A stretch of DNA of 64,000 nucleotides, taken from assembly GCA_036389335.1 (NCBI GenBank), contig DASVQC010000065.1:1-64000 (forward strand). Reading direction: 5' to 3'. The translations under genes and the position numbers were made by a program. The first letter of the stretch is position 1. Each line of letters starts with the position of its first letter. The stretch is from JAIVGV01 sp036389335. Lineage in GTDB: Bacteria > Acidobacteriota > Blastocatellia > Pyrinomonadales > Pyrinomonadaceae. Below, piece by piece: positions 1 through 9,596 of the stretch. The notes beneath the pieces were generated by a model. That model was not told where the DNA came from. It saw only the letters and a list, made by a program, of their open reading frames with translations, and did not search any database.

Positions 1-3000
1 CGAAGTACTGCATGGCGACGAAGGCGTCGTTGAACATCTTGCGCTGCACCTCCGGGCTCTCCACCACCTCGCGCAGGACTTGCGCCCGCGTCTTCGTCGC
101 GGCGTCGAGCGCCGCGACGAGCTGCGCCTTGTTCGAGAGCGTCACCCCCGCCGTCTGTTCGAGCTTGTCCACATACGCCTGATTCGAGAGCCCGTCGTAG
201 GCGGCCTTGAAGTCGGCACGCTGCGCCCACTCGGCGGCGAACTCTGTGCGCGCCGCCTCCACCTCGGCGGGCGTGTCGGCGGTGACGCGCTGCGAGTCGC
301 GGGTGAACTCCCGGTAGGAGGGGTTCGTGCCCAGACTCACCTTGTAGAAGCGTATGACGTAGTAGCCCTTGATGAAGAACTCCTCGCTGCGGAAGAAGGC
401 CGACGAGACCTGCACGCGGTCGCAGCGCGTGTCGCCCGCCGGGCACGAGTTGAGCGTGTTGACCCACGCGGAGAGGCCCTGCGGCTCGGGCTCGCGGTTG
501 AGGAAGTCGATGTAGTGCGTCCTCACGAAGAAGGGCGCGGAGTCGATGGGGTTGGCGGAAGACGGCGACGAGTCGTTGTCCGTGATCGTGACGGCGGCGG
601 AGGCGGGCGTGCCGAGCGAGGGGCCGCCCGCGGGGTTCGAGAGCGTCATCTGGAACGCCTCGCTGCCCTCGACGTAGGCGTCGTCGGTGATGAAGACCCT
701 CACGCTCTTCGTCGTCTCGCCCGCCGCGAAGCGGAGTGTGCCGAGGCGCGTCGTGAAGTCGCAACGCTCCGAGGCCGCGCCGCCCGTCACGTCGCAGCGC
801 AACACGGCGGCGTCCAGCGCGGTCGCGAAGTCCACCGCCGCCGCCGAAGTGTTATCGCCCGTGCGCTCGACCGTCACCGCGACGCTCCCCGCGCCCTCCG
901 CGACGCTGTACTGCGATGCCGAGAAGCGGAACTGCTGCGGCACAGGCGTCGGCGTCGGTGTGGGTGTCGGCGTAGGCGTGGGCGTAGGCGTAGGCGTCGG
1001 AGTCGGAGTCGGAGTCGGAGTCGGAGTCGGAGTGGGTGTCGGCGTCGGCGTCGGCGTCGGCGTAGGGGTCGCGCAGGGCGAGCCGCCGGGGATGTCGTGC
1101 AGTTGGAAAGTCGCGTCGTTATTGAGCGCGGGGTAATTTAAGACGCCCGCGTTGCCGTTGGGGAGGCTCAGCCCGGCGACTGTGTTCAGGGTCACGTCAA
1201 CCTTGCCGCGCGAGCCAGTGTCGATGGTCTTTGTCTCGCCGGTGTCGAAGGAGATGCGGCGTTCGGTCGCGGTGACCGTGTAGACGATCCGGCGGGAGAT
1301 CACCGCCGACGCGCCGCCGTCGAAGGTGATGGTTTGCGAGATTGTCGCAGAGTACTCGCCGACGGGCGTCCCCGTGCTGTTGCCGGGTATGACGATGATT
1401 GGTCCCGTGAACTGGCCGTTGGTGGGTGCGGTGGTCGAGAGCGTGATGGAGCCGTTCGACGTGCCGAGGATCTCGAAATCGTCGCCGCCGAGGACGACCG
1501 ACGTGGGGCTGACCGTGTAGGCGATCGTCAGCGGGCACGCAGGGGTGGGCGTCGGGGTGGGCGTGGTGGGCGGCGGGTCGCTCAGTTTGAAGATGAAGGC
1601 GTCCTGACTGCCGCCGTTCGTGGCCTGTGCGGGGTTGAGTGTGGGGAAGTTCGTCGAATCGACGGTGCCCGAGGCGTAGACGTTGCCGCTAGAGTCGAGC
1701 GCGATGCCGTCCACCCTTTCAAAGCCGCTGCCGCCGAAGTAAGTCGAGTAGATGAGGGCGTTGCCCGCCGCGTTGAACTTCGTCACGAAGCCGTCCACTG
1801 TGCCGCCGCCGTAAGTGCTCTGGACGGGGTTGAGCGTCGGGAAGTCCGTCGAGGTCAGGCCGCCGCCGATGTAGACGTTGTTGGAAGAGTCAACCGCAAT
1901 GTCGTTGCCCGATTCGCCGCCCGTGCCGCCGAAGAAGGTGGAGAAAACGAACGCCGAGCCGTCATTCTTGATCTTCGTGATGAAGGCGTCGCTCGTGCCC
2001 TTCAGCGTGGCTTGCATGGCGTTGGCCGTGGGGAAGTTTGACGAAGGGGTGCTGCCGGTGACGTAGGCGTTGCCCGAAGAGTCCACGGCGATGTCCTGGC
2101 CGAATTCGTTATCGCTGCCGCCGAGGTAGGTGGAATAGATGAGGGCATTGCCCGCCGCGTTGAACTTCGAGACGAAGGCGTCGCCGGTGGGGAAGCCGCC
2201 GCCGAAGGTGCTCTGGATGGCGTTAGCAGTGGGGAAATTGGTCGATCTGGTCTGCCCCGTGACGGATGCGTTGCCGGCGGAATCGACCGCGATGCCTGAG
2301 CCGTTTTCAAACCCGCCTTCCTGGCCGCTGCCGCCGCCGAGGTAGGTGGAATAGACGATGGCCGTACCCTGCGCGTTGATCTTTGTCACGAAGGCGTCGG
2401 CTCCGGGGCCGCCGGTATAGTTCGCCTGAAAGGGGTTGGCCGTGGGGAAATTATCCGAGGTGGTGCGCCCCGTGATGTAGGCGTTGTTGGAAGAGTCGAG
2501 CGCGATGGCCCCGGCTGCGTCGAAGATTTCGCCGCCGATGAAAGTCGAATAGACGAGGCGCGAGCCGGAGGCGTTGAGTTTCGTCACGAAGGCATCTGAC
2601 AAGCCACCGGCGTAAGTTGGTTGGACGGAGTTGGCCGTCGTGGGAAAATCCTGAGAGTGAGTTTCACCCGCGAGGTAGACGTTTAAGCCTGTGTCAACCC
2701 TGATCCCGAAACAACGGTCGTCGCCGTTGATGTTGGTGTTGACGGGGTCGCCGCTGCCGCCGAGGTAGGTGGAATAGACTAATGCCGAGCCTGTCGCGTT
2801 GAGTTTCGTCACGAAGGCGTCGCGCGAGCCGGTGAATTGGCCGCCGCCGAAAGTGCTGTCGAGGGCGTTGCTCGTGGGGAAGTTCGTCGAGGTGGTTTCC
2901 CCGCACGCGTACGCGTTGCCTAAGGAGTCAACCGCGATTTCGTGGGCCTCGTCCGTGCCGCTGCCGCCGAGGTAGGTGGAGTAGACCAGAACAGGGTCGA

Positions 3001-3913
3001 TGACGAGCGGCGCGCTGTGGTCGTAATCGCCGACGCGGAAGCCGACCTGCCCGCCCGCGCCGACCGCGTAGCCGCCCGCGACCTCGCGCCGCTCGCCGCC
3101 GACCTCCTGATAAATGACGGGCTTCGGCTGCCGGATGACGCTGCCCCCCACCGTCAGCAGGAGGTCGCCCGCCGCGTCCGCTTCGACTTTGTCCGCGCCG
3201 TCGAAGCGGAGCTTGACCACGCTCGCTTCGCGGCCCGGAGCGACGACGAAATCGTATTCGAGCTGCCGCTGGTTGCCGTAGTAGGCGACCGAGACGCCGG
3301 GGTAGACCCCGGCGTAACGCACGCGCCCGTAGGTGGGAACGTCGGCGTGCCACTTCGACGGATCGTTGCCGATGAAGTAGTTGGCCTTGCCCGGCAACTC
3401 GTCCGCGCCTTCGACCGCCGCCGCCTTGTCCGCGCCGACGAGCTTCATGCGGAGAACCTTCGGCGGCTCGACGGGGGTGGAGCCGGGAGCCTCTTCGCCG
3501 CCGCGCGCCCTCTGTGTCGCGCGCCCTGTCGGCGGCTGCTCGACCGCACCCTGCGTCGCCGCGCCGCGCCGCCGTGCGAGGACGAAGGTCGCCTCGGTCG
3601 GCTTCAGGAAGAGCGTGTAGCCGGCACCGCGCGCCAGGAAGTCGACGCCGCTGGCGGTCTGCCCGCGGTTCGCCTCGAAGCCCATCTCGATCCGACCGTA
3701 TGCCTCGCGCGCCTGTTCGGTCGTGAGGCGCGGCGTGGCGGACGACGCCTCGTCAGCGGAGGACTCAAGGCGCGGCGCGGGAGCGTGGGCTTGCGCGTCG
3801 AGCGGGGCCTCGTCGCGGCGGGAGGTGGACACGGCGCTGAGCAGGCTGGCGGCGCAAAGCAGGATCAGCGCGAGTTTGATGGGGCGGGCGATGCGTGTGC
3901 GAGAGATCGTCAT
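1..3913 (-). CDS. Secreted SBBP-repeat / Calx-beta / DUF4214 surface protein (C-terminus beyond window)
   Basis: The frame is open from an ATG at 3913 leftward to the window edge, so at least 1,304 residues are present and the C-terminus is missing. Order seen: a signal peptide in the first ~30 residues (basic start, then an Ala/Leu core); an N-terminal domain of the DUF7948 kind (EANRGQT near residue 75); seven to eight SBBP beta-propeller repeats at about 2990-1600, each with a YSTYLGG-type motif; an Ig-like stretch; a Thr-Pro repeat linker encoded at about 1070-945; a Calx-beta domain at about 935-560 ending in TITDND; and a DUF4214-type region from about 540 containing FLNREPEP and later NQAYVDKLEQTAG. 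This architecture is common in Blastocatellia and fits an exported or surface protein, probably adhesive or structural. No enzymatic motif was seen. The Calx-beta and SBBP identifications are firm; the role is inference. Confidence 0.85.
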   Translation of the reverse strand, partial: MTISRTRIARPIKLALILLCAASLLSAVSTSRRDEAPLDAQAHAPAPRLESSADEASSATPRLTTEQAREAYGRIEMGFEANRGQTASGVDFLARGAGYTLFLKPTEATFVLARRRGAATQGAVEQPPTGRATQRARGGEEAPGSTPVEPPKVLRMKLVGADKAAAVEGADELPGKANYFIGNDPSKWHADVPTYGRVRYAGVYPGVSVAYYGNQRQLEYDFVVAPGREASVVKLRFDGADKVEADAAGDLLLTVGGSVIRQPKPVIYQEVGGERREVAGGYAVGAGGQVGFRVGDYDHSAPLVIDPVLVYSTYLGGSGTDEAHEIAVDSLGNAYACGETTSTNFPTSNALDSTFGGGQFTGSRDAFVTKLNATGSALVYSTYLGGSGDPVNTNINGDDRCFGIRVDTGLNVYLAGETHSQDFPTTANSVQPTYAGGLSDAFVTKLNASGSRLVYSTFIGGEIFDAAGAIALDSSNNAYITGRTTSDNFPTANPFQANYTGGPGADAFVTKINAQGTAIVYSTYLGGGSGQEGGFENGSGIAVDSAGNASVTGQTRSTNFPTANAIQSTFGGGFPTGDAFVSKFNAAGNALIYSTYLGGSDNEFGQDIAVDSSGNAYVTGSTPSSNFPTANAMQATLKGTSDAFITKIKNDGSAFVFSTFFGGTGGESGNDIAVDSSNNVYIGGGLTSTDFPTLNPVQSTYGGGTVDGFVTKFNAAGNALIYSTYFGGSGFERVDGIALDSSGNVYASGTVDSTNFPTLNPAQATNGGSQDAFIFKLSDPPPTTPTPTPTPACPLTIAYTVSPTSVVLGGDDFEILGTSNGSITLSTTAPTNGQFTGPIIVIPGNSTGTPVGEYSATISQTITFDGGASAVISRRIVYTVTATERRISFDTGETKTIDTGSRGKVDVTLNTVAGLSLPNGNAGVLNYPALNNDATFQLHDIPGGSPCATPTPTPTPTPTPTPTPTPTPTPTPTPTPTPTPTPTPTPTPTPVPQQFRFSASQYSVAEGAGSVAVTVERTGDNTSAAAVDFATALDAAVLRCDVTGGAASERCDFTTRLGTLRFAAGETTKSVRVFITDDAYVEGSEAFQMTLSNPAGGPSLGTPASAAVTITDNDSSPSSANPIDSAPFFVRTHYIDFLNREPEPQGLSAWVNTLNSCPAGDTRCDRVQVSSAFFRSEEFFIKGYYVIRFYKVSLGTNPSYREFTRDSQRVTADTPAEVEAARTEFAAEWAQRADFKAAYDGLSNQAYVDKLEQTAGVTLSNKAQLVAALDAATKTRAQVLREVVESPEVQRKMFNDAFVAMQYF
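950..1070. repeat. Thr-Pro coding microsatellite
   Basis: This is a tandem run of 6-bp units (GGCGTC/GGCGTA/GGAGTC on the plus strand). Read on the minus strand it encodes an alternating Thr-Pro linker of more than 40 residues between the Ig-like and Calx-beta parts of the surface protein. The units differ at the third base, so the run has been kept as protein-coding rather than recently expanded. Length polymorphism by slippage would stay in frame. Confidence 0.8.
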
Positions 3914-4062
3914 TGAAGTGGCACCTTTCTTGATTGAGGGATATCGGCTCGCGCGTCTTCCGGGGCACTTCGGGATTTATCCTCTGCCCCACACGCGAGA
4001 ACGGACGGCGGAAACTGACACGGAGGTGTTAAAAATTTTCCGTGAGAACGGTCGGAGGGTTC

Positions 4063-4091
4063 TATATATAGACCTGCCCTGCCACAGTCAA
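4063..4091 (-). promoter_or_regulatory. Sigma-70-type promoter for the SBBP surface protein
   Basis: On the minus strand there is a -35 TTGACT (plus-strand 4086-4091), a 17-bp spacer and a -10 TATATA (4063-4068). This would start a transcript with a leader of roughly 140 nt before the ATG at 3913. The same TTGACW-N17/18-TATAAG pattern precedes three other secreted-protein genes in this window, which supports the call. Confidence 0.6.
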
Positions 4092-4107
4092 ACTTTTTTG
4101 AGTAATG

Positions 4108-4235
4108 ATCGGGTTCCGGCTTTTCTCCGTGCCCCCCTCCGTGCCCTCCGTGCCTCTGTGGTGAGTGTTTATGATCCATACCTCACCACGGAGTCACAGA
4201 GGGCACGGAGGATGCACGGAGTAAGAATCGACTAA
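4108..4235. repeat. Dispersed palindromic element, copy A (CACCACAGAGG family)
   Basis: This is an imperfect inverted repeat. The left arm at 4124-4165 ends in CTCTGTGGTGAG and the right arm at 4182-4221 begins with CTCACCACGGAG, around a short loop. Within each arm the word CTCCGTG is repeated. It is the most divergent of five copies (others at 12057, 49237, 51855 and 54372). It lies between the divergent surface-protein and sigma-factor genes. Confidence 0.8.
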
Positions 4236-4313
4236 CGCGGGCGCGGAAAATATTTATGCGGGGGAGATTTTCACGTTAATATTCCGGCGCTGCGGGAAAG
4301 GGCTGAAGACCGG

Positions 4314-4889
4314 ATGAGCGGCGAGCTGCAACACGACGTGACGCGGATTCTGCGGGACTGGAGCGGCGGCGACCGCAACGCGCCGGAGCGGCTGATGCCC
4401 TTCGTCTACGACGAGCTGCGGCGGCTGGCGCGCTCGTTCCTCGCGCGCGAGCGCGGCGCGCACACCTTGCAGCCGACCGCGCTCGTCCACGAGGCTTACG
4501 TCCGCCTCGTCGATCAGCGCGCCGTCGATTGGCAGAACCGCGCGCACTTCTACGGCATCGCGGCGAGCATGATGCGCCGCGTCCTCATCGATCACGCCCG
4601 CGCGCACGCCACGGAGAAGCGCGGCGGCGCGGCCATCCGCCTCTCGCTCGACGACGTGCAAGTCCCCCTGGAGCAGCGCGCGTCCGACCTCCTCGCGCTC
4701 GACGAGGCGTTAGAGAGGCTGGCGCAGTTCGACGAGCGGAAGAGCCGCATCGTCGAGATGCGGTTCTTCGCCGGGCTGAAGGACGAGGAGATCGCCGAAG
4801 TCTTAGGCGTCACGGCCCGCACCGTGCTCCGCGACTGGAAGAAGGCGCGCCTCTGGCTCTACCGCGAGCTCTCGCCCGACCGGGCCTGA
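4314..4889 (+). CDS. ECF-like sigma factor (TIGR02999-type)
   Basis: A 191-residue RNA polymerase sigma factor of the extracytoplasmic-function type. Region 2 is visible in HEAYVRLVD with the following NRAHFYGIAA and MRRVLIDHARA segments. Region 4 is visible near the C-terminus as a helix-turn-helix (DEEIAEVLGVTARTVLRDWK). Length and motifs match the ECF group that is greatly expanded in Acidobacteria and Planctomycetes. The gene lies 50 bp upstream of a Ser/Thr kinase on the same strand, a typical pairing, so the kinase probably controls or is controlled by this factor. No anti-sigma gene is adjacent. Start ATG 4314 is the first in frame. Confidence 0.93.
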   Translation: MSGELQHDVTRILRDWSGGDRNAPERLMPFVYDELRRLARSFLARERGAHTLQPTALVHEAYVRLVDQRAVDWQNRAHFYGIAASMMRRVLIDHARAHATEKRGGAAIRLSLDDVQVPLEQRASDLLALDEALERLAQFDERKSRIVEMRFFAGLKDEEIAEVLGVTARTVLRDWKKARLWLYRELSPDRA

Positions 4890-4939
4890 AAATTTAGCCT
4901 GTCGGTTTCCCCTCACGAATCTCGCGTTCCTCTACGGCG

Positions 4940-7624
4940 ATGCGAATCGAAGAATGGAGACAAGTCGAAGAACTGCTCGACGCCGCGCTGGAGCTTGCGC
5001 CGTCGGAGCGCCGCGCCTTCCTCGACGAGTTGGCCGAGCGCGCGCCCGGCCTGCGGCGCGAGGTGGAGTCGCTGCTCGCCTGCGAGGAGCCCGCGGACAA
5101 CTTTTTAGACGCCCCCGCGCTCGCCTTCTCGTCCGATTTTTTCGGCGGCGATGACGGCGCGGACGCGCGCGCGGGCCAGACCGTCGGGCGCTACCGCATC
5201 CTGCGCGAGATCGGGCGCGGCGGCATGGGCGCGGTCTTCTTGGCCGAGCGCGCCGACGGCGAGTTTCAACAGCAGGTCGCGCTCAAGGTGGTGCGGCGCA
5301 GCTTCGCCGACACGGAGCTTGAGCGCCGCTTCCGGCGCGAGCGCCAGATACTCGCCTCGCTCAACCACCCGAACATCGCGCGCCTTCTGGACGGCGGCGT
5401 GAGCGCGGACGGCGAGCCCTTCTTCGCGATGGAGTACGTCGAGGGCACGCGCATCGACGACTACTGCGCCGCGAAAAATCTCCCGACCGACGAGCGGCTG
5501 AGACTCTTCATCGCCGTCTGCCGCGGCGTCGCCTACGCGCACCAGAACCTCGTCGTCCACCGCGACATCAAGCCGTCGAACATCCTCGTCAACGCGGAGG
5601 GCGCGCCGAAGCTCTTAGACTTCGGCATCGCCAAGCTGCTCGACGCCGAAGAGGCGGGCGAGCACACGCAGACCGCCCTGCGCGCCTTCACGCCCGACTA
5701 CGCCTCGCCCGAGCAGATCGCGGGCGCGCCCGTCTCCACCGCCTCCGACGTCTACAGCCTCGGCGTCCTGCTGCAAGACCTCGTCGGCGGCCCCCACTCC
5801 CCGCAGTCGGGCGCGCCGCCCGCGCCCGGCGCGTGGCGCTCCGAGACGCCGCGACGGAAGACGCGCGCGACGAACCTGCCGACGAACCGGGAAGACGAAA
5901 ACGAGGGCCGGGGACTCGGGCGGCGACTCGTCGGCGCGGAGCTTGCGAACATCATCTCGATGGCGCGGCGCGAGGAGCCCGCGCGGCGCTACGCCTCGGT
6001 CGCGCAGTTCGCGGAGGACGTGCAGAGGTACTTGGACGGTCGCACCGTCCGCGCGCAGAAAGATTCCTTCACCTACCGCGCGGGCAAGTTCGTCCGGCGC
6101 AACAAGCTCGCGGTCGGGGCCGTCCTGCTCGTCGCGCTCTCGCTCGTCGCCGGGCTCGCCGCCGCGCTGTGGCAGGCGAAGGCCGCGCGGCGCGAGCGCG
6201 ACCGCGCCGAGCGACGCTTCACCGACGTGCGCCAACTCTCGAACGCGCTCCTCTTCGACATCGCGCCGAAGATCGAGCGGCTCGAAGGCTCGACCGAGGC
6301 GCGCGCCTCGCTCGTCAAGCGCGCGCTCGAATACCTCGACTCGCTGGCGCGGGAGTCGGGCACGGACGAAGGGCTGCAGGGCGAGCTGGCCGCCGCCTAC
6401 GAGAAGGTCGGCGACCTGCAAGGGCTGCCGCGCCGCGCCAACCTCGGCGACTTCGGCGGGGCGTCTGAAAGCTACCGCAAGGCGCGCGAGATTCGCCGGG
6501 CGCTGCTCGCCAAGAGCCCGAATGATTTCGAGCGCCGCCGCGGCCTCGCCGCCAACATCGCCACGCTCGCCTACGTCCGCTGGTGGCAGAACGACGTGAG
6601 CGCCGCGCTCGCCGATTCGCAGCAGGCGCTCGACATCTTCGACCGCCTGCTCGCCGAGAGGCCGGACTCGTTCGACCTGCGCGTGGCCGCCGCCGAGGCC
6701 CGTCTCGACCGCGCCGACATGTTCTACTTCAACGATCAGGCCGCCGAAACTTACCCGCCCCTGCGCGCCGCCCTCGGAGAGCTGGAAACGCTCCGGCGCG
6801 CCAACCCCGAACACGTCGAAACGCTCCGGCTGCTCGCCAGAGGCCACACCATCCTCGCCCTCACGCTCCGCTTCGACAACAAGTTCGGCGAGGGCGAGGC
6901 GGAGCTCGCCAAGGCGTTCGCCATCAGCGAGGCGCTCGCCGCGAAGTACCCGCGCGATCCCTTACAGAAACGGGCCCTCCTCTACACCTACCAGCAGGGC
7001 TCGCAGCTCTATCAGGAGGTGGACGACGCGCGCGCGTTCGAAATCCAGTTGAAGGCTTTGCGGGTCGCCGAAGACGCCGCCACGAGCGACCCCGCCAACT
7101 CGCAGGCGCGCCAGAACCTCGCGAAGACTTATTCGTTCCTCGGACTCTTAGCCGTCCGCCTGAAGCGGCTCGACGAGGCCGTCCGGCATCTCGAAAAGTC
7201 TGCGTCGATGTTCGAGGAGCTGGAGAAACTTGAGCCGCAGAAGCGGACTTACAAGGACGACATCGGCAGGGTGTTGATCTTCCTCGGGCTGGCGGAGTAC
7301 GAGCGCCGCGACTACGCGGGCGCGCTCGCGAGCTACGAGAAGGCGGTCGCGCTCTACGAGGTTGACGTGCGCGCCGACCCGAAAAACTTTTTCCCGCTCC
7401 GCAAGCTCGCCAGCATCCACACCTACATCGGCGACGCGCACCGCGACTACGCGCGCGCCCTCGACGGGCCGCCCCGCCAGACGCACCTCCGCGCCGCGAA
7501 AGATAACCACGCGCGCGCCCTTGAGATTTTCCTCCAACTCGACTCGCAAAAAGCCCTCACCGAAGAAGACCGCAAGTACGTCGAAGAGCTGAGGGCCGCC
7601 CTGCGAAAGTACGGGCAGGACTGA
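4940..7624 (+). CDS. Transmembrane Ser/Thr protein kinase with TPR-like sensor domain
   Basis: An 894-residue PknB-type kinase. After an ~80-residue N-terminal segment, the kinase domain shows the glycine loop GRGGMGAV (about residue 92), the VALKVV lysine (about 117), HRDIKPSN (about 207), DFGIAK (about 228) and an SPEQ segment. All catalytic residues are present, so it should be active. One hydrophobic helix at about 391-410 (VGAVLLVALSLVAGLAAAL) is followed by ~480 residues of helical TPR-like repeats, which would lie outside the membrane. Known Acidobacteria homologues share this layout. It follows the ECF sigma gene by 50 bp and is probably co-transcribed. The ligand or partner of the TPR part cannot be read from sequence. 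Confidence 0.92.
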   Translation: MRIEEWRQVEELLDAALELAPSERRAFLDELAERAPGLRREVESLLACEEPADNFLDAPALAFSSDFFGGDDGADARAGQTVGRYRILREIGRGGMGAVFLAERADGEFQQQVALKVVRRSFADTELERRFRRERQILASLNHPNIARLLDGGVSADGEPFFAMEYVEGTRIDDYCAAKNLPTDERLRLFIAVCRGVAYAHQNLVVHRDIKPSNILVNAEGAPKLLDFGIAKLLDAEEAGEHTQTALRAFTPDYASPEQIAGAPVSTASDVYSLGVLLQDLVGGPHSPQSGAPPAPGAWRSETPRRKTRATNLPTNREDENEGRGLGRRLVGAELANIISMARREEPARRYASVAQFAEDVQRYLDGRTVRAQKDSFTYRAGKFVRRNKLAVGAVLLVALSLVAGLAAALWQAKAARRERDRAERRFTDVRQLSNALLFDIAPKIERLEGSTEARASLVKRALEYLDSLARESGTDEGLQGELAAAYEKVGDLQGLPRRANLGDFGGASESYRKAREIRRALLAKSPNDFERRRGLAANIATLAYVRWWQNDVSAALADSQQALDIFDRLLAERPDSFDLRVAAAEARLDRADMFYFNDQAAETYPPLRAALGELETLRRANPEHVETLRLLARGHTILALTLRFDNKFGEGEAELAKAFAISEALAAKYPRDPLQKRALLYTYQQGSQLYQEVDDARAFEIQLKALRVAEDAATSDPANSQARQNLAKTYSFLGLLAVRLKRLDEAVRHLEKSASMFEELEKLEPQKRTYKDDIGRVLIFLGLAEYERRDYAGALASYEKAVALYEVDVRADPKNFFPLRKLASIHTYIGDAHRDYARALDGPPRQTHLRAAKDNHARALEIFLQLDSQKALTEEDRKYVEELRAALRKYGQD

Positions 7625-7702
7625 GCCCCCGCCCTTCTTCGCCAAACCTCTCGGCCCTCCTCCGCCAAGCTCGCAAGCCCCGCCCCCTCCCCCCCGCCGG
7701 CC

Positions 7703-9514
7703 TCAAACGATCCGCCCGCGCCGCGCCACGCGCACGCCCGCGCGCCAGTCCTCGTTGATGTCGAAGCGATACATCTCAATGTCACTCGTAACGCAGCGCG
7801 CGAGCGTTTGGAACGAGCGGTGGAAGCGCAACAGCGGCGCGACCAGATAGACGAGCGGCGGCTCGGGGGCGATTTCGAGATCGCCGAAGAGTCGCGCGCG
7901 CGCCAGATGGCCGCGCCGCCGGTGCGCTTCGACCCTGCGCCAGTAGTCCGCGCCCTGTAGCGGCAGCGCGGCGTCTTCCGAAACTTTCAACTCGACGACG
8001 ACGAGCCGACCGTCGCGCCTGAGCGCCAGCAGATCGACGGGGCGTGCGCCCGCGCCCGCCGCCTCGCGCGACGTGCGAAGCTGCACGTGGAGCGGCGAGA
8101 CGACGAGGCCGGGATCGAGCCGCGTCACGTCGCGGCGCAGGATCGATTCGAGCCACGCCTCGGGCGCGGCGCGGTAGAAGGCGTGGCGCTTATCTCCGGC
8201 GTCGGCGCGGCGGTGCGCGCCGAGTTCGTCCAGCAGCTTGGCGAGCAGCCGCCAGTTCCCTCCTTCGAGCGGAAGCTTCGCCCCCGCGCCCGGCACGCCG
8301 AACCACGCGCGCTCCTCGCCCGACAGGCGGCGCACGCGCGCGAACGGCAGCCCGCGGAAGCGCACCGTCTCGCCGCGGCGCGACGCGATCACGTCGACGC
8401 AACCGGGGGCCAGCGCGACGAGGCGCGAAGCCGTCTCGCTCAACCCCGCGCGGCGCGCGAAACTAAACGGCGGCGCGGCTTCGAGCAGCGACTCCAAGCG
8501 CGGCGCTTCGACCCCGATCAAACTCGCCGCCCGCGCCCGGCGCTCGTGCTCACACGCGCTGCCCCGCGCCGCTCCGCCGCCGCCCCCCGTCGCGGCCTCG
8601 TCATCGGTCTTCGTCGCCACCTCGCCGGAGTCCGACGCCGACTCTTCCCGACTCTTCGCCTGATCGCCAACGGTCGTCGCCCCGCCCTGCCTCTCGGTCG
8701 AACCGCCGACGGTCGCCGCCTCGTTAAACTGCGCCGCGTCGTCCCACTCGAACAGACTGATCGCGGCCCGCACTTCGTCGCGCAGAAGCGGCACGCGCTC
8801 CGCCGCCGCCTTCGACAGCCCGCGCTCGACGACGAGCCACAGCTTCGGCGCGCGCGCGGCCCGCTGCGCGCGACGACCGGCGCGCACGCGCAGCCACCAC
8901 GCCAGCGCGGAGGCGAGCGCCGAGTCGATCTCGTGCGCCTTCAGGCCGACGACCGCGCCGGTCGCCGCGATCACCTCGCCGCGCCCGCGCCTGAGCAGCA
9001 CGCGCGCGTAGCGACCGGGCTCGTTGCGCCGCGCGCCCGCGCTCAAACGCACGCTCTCGACGACAGACCCCGGCGCGTGCGCGCGCACGACCGCCGCCAG
9101 CCTCTCGCACGCCGCGAGCCGCGCCGCGGCGACCGCCTGCGCGCCCTCGCGCGCCGACGCGCGCGGGACGAGTTCGAGCACGGCGCGCTCCGCGCCCGCC
9201 CGCCGCGTCACGCGCAGACAGAGCTTCCCGCCCGCCCACTCCCACGCCGCCACGCGCCACGCCGCCGCGCCCGCTTCGGCCCAGTAGGAGAAGCGCAACG
9301 CGCCTCCCGACGCGCACAACTCCCACCCGCCCGCGCGCAGACTGACCGCCCCGCGCGGGGCGTTAACTTGACGTGAAGCGCCCGCGCGGCGCAGAGCGTC
9401 CGCGTCGCGCTCACGCCGAGTCTCGGCGCAGAACCATTCGCCGCGCGACTCCAACAGCTCGCACAGGCGCAGCCGCGCCTCTTCCCTTTCGCCGGGAGTG
9501 GTGAGGAATTTCAT
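7703..9514 (-). CDS. Uncharacterised protein with C-terminal PD-(D/E)XK nuclease-like motif
   Basis: A 603-residue protein, Arg/Ala-rich, with no signal peptide. The C-terminal ~110 residues contain PVDLLALRRDGRLVVVELKV. An Asp about 13 residues before E-x-K is the pattern of the PD-(D/E)XK nuclease fold (NucS/DUF91-like), followed by LQGADYWRRV, which could form the fold's next helix. The middle holds a low-complexity segment (about 270-325, rich in Ala, Thr, Gly and Asp) that probably links two domains. The N-terminal domain was not recognised. It stands alone, convergent with the kinase and divergent from the thiolase. Nuclease fold is inference from one motif; activity is unproven. Confidence 0.6.
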   Translation of the reverse strand: MKFLTTPGEREEARLRLCELLESRGEWFCAETRRERDADALRRAGASRQVNAPRGAVSLRAGGWELCASGGALRFSYWAEAGAAAWRVAAWEWAGGKLCLRVTRRAGAERAVLELVPRASAREGAQAVAAARLAACERLAAVVRAHAPGSVVESVRLSAGARRNEPGRYARVLLRRGRGEVIAATGAVVGLKAHEIDSALASALAWWLRVRAGRRAQRAARAPKLWLVVERGLSKAAAERVPLLRDEVRAAISLFEWDDAAQFNEAATVGGSTERQGGATTVGDQAKSREESASDSGEVATKTDDEAATGGGGGAARGSACEHERRARAASLIGVEAPRLESLLEAAPPFSFARRAGLSETASRLVALAPGCVDVIASRRGETVRFRGLPFARVRRLSGEERAWFGVPGAGAKLPLEGGNWRLLAKLLDELGAHRRADAGDKRHAFYRAAPEAWLESILRRDVTRLDPGLVVSPLHVQLRTSREAAGAGARPVDLLALRRDGRLVVVELKVSEDAALPLQGADYWRRVEAHRRRGHLARARLFGDLEIAPEPPLVYLVAPLLRFHRSFQTLARCVTSDIEMYRFDINEDWRAGVRVARRGRIV

Positions 9515-9596
9515 CCGACAGGTATCGCATCACGCGCCGCCGGTTGAGGAGCGGCGCGCCATTCACTGTCAAAGAAAAGCGTGTGATAAGATCGAC

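Noticed and set aside
80..1141. 353-residue Arg-rich plus-strand frame
   Set aside because: It is the antisense of the surface-protein gene: no family motifs, extreme Arg content, and the VGVGVG/RRRR run is the mirror of the Thr-Pro linker.
4124..4221. Palindromic arms considered as a CRISPR remnant
   Set aside because: There is no regular spacer-repeat spacing, the arms are inverted not direct, and no cas gene is present in the window.
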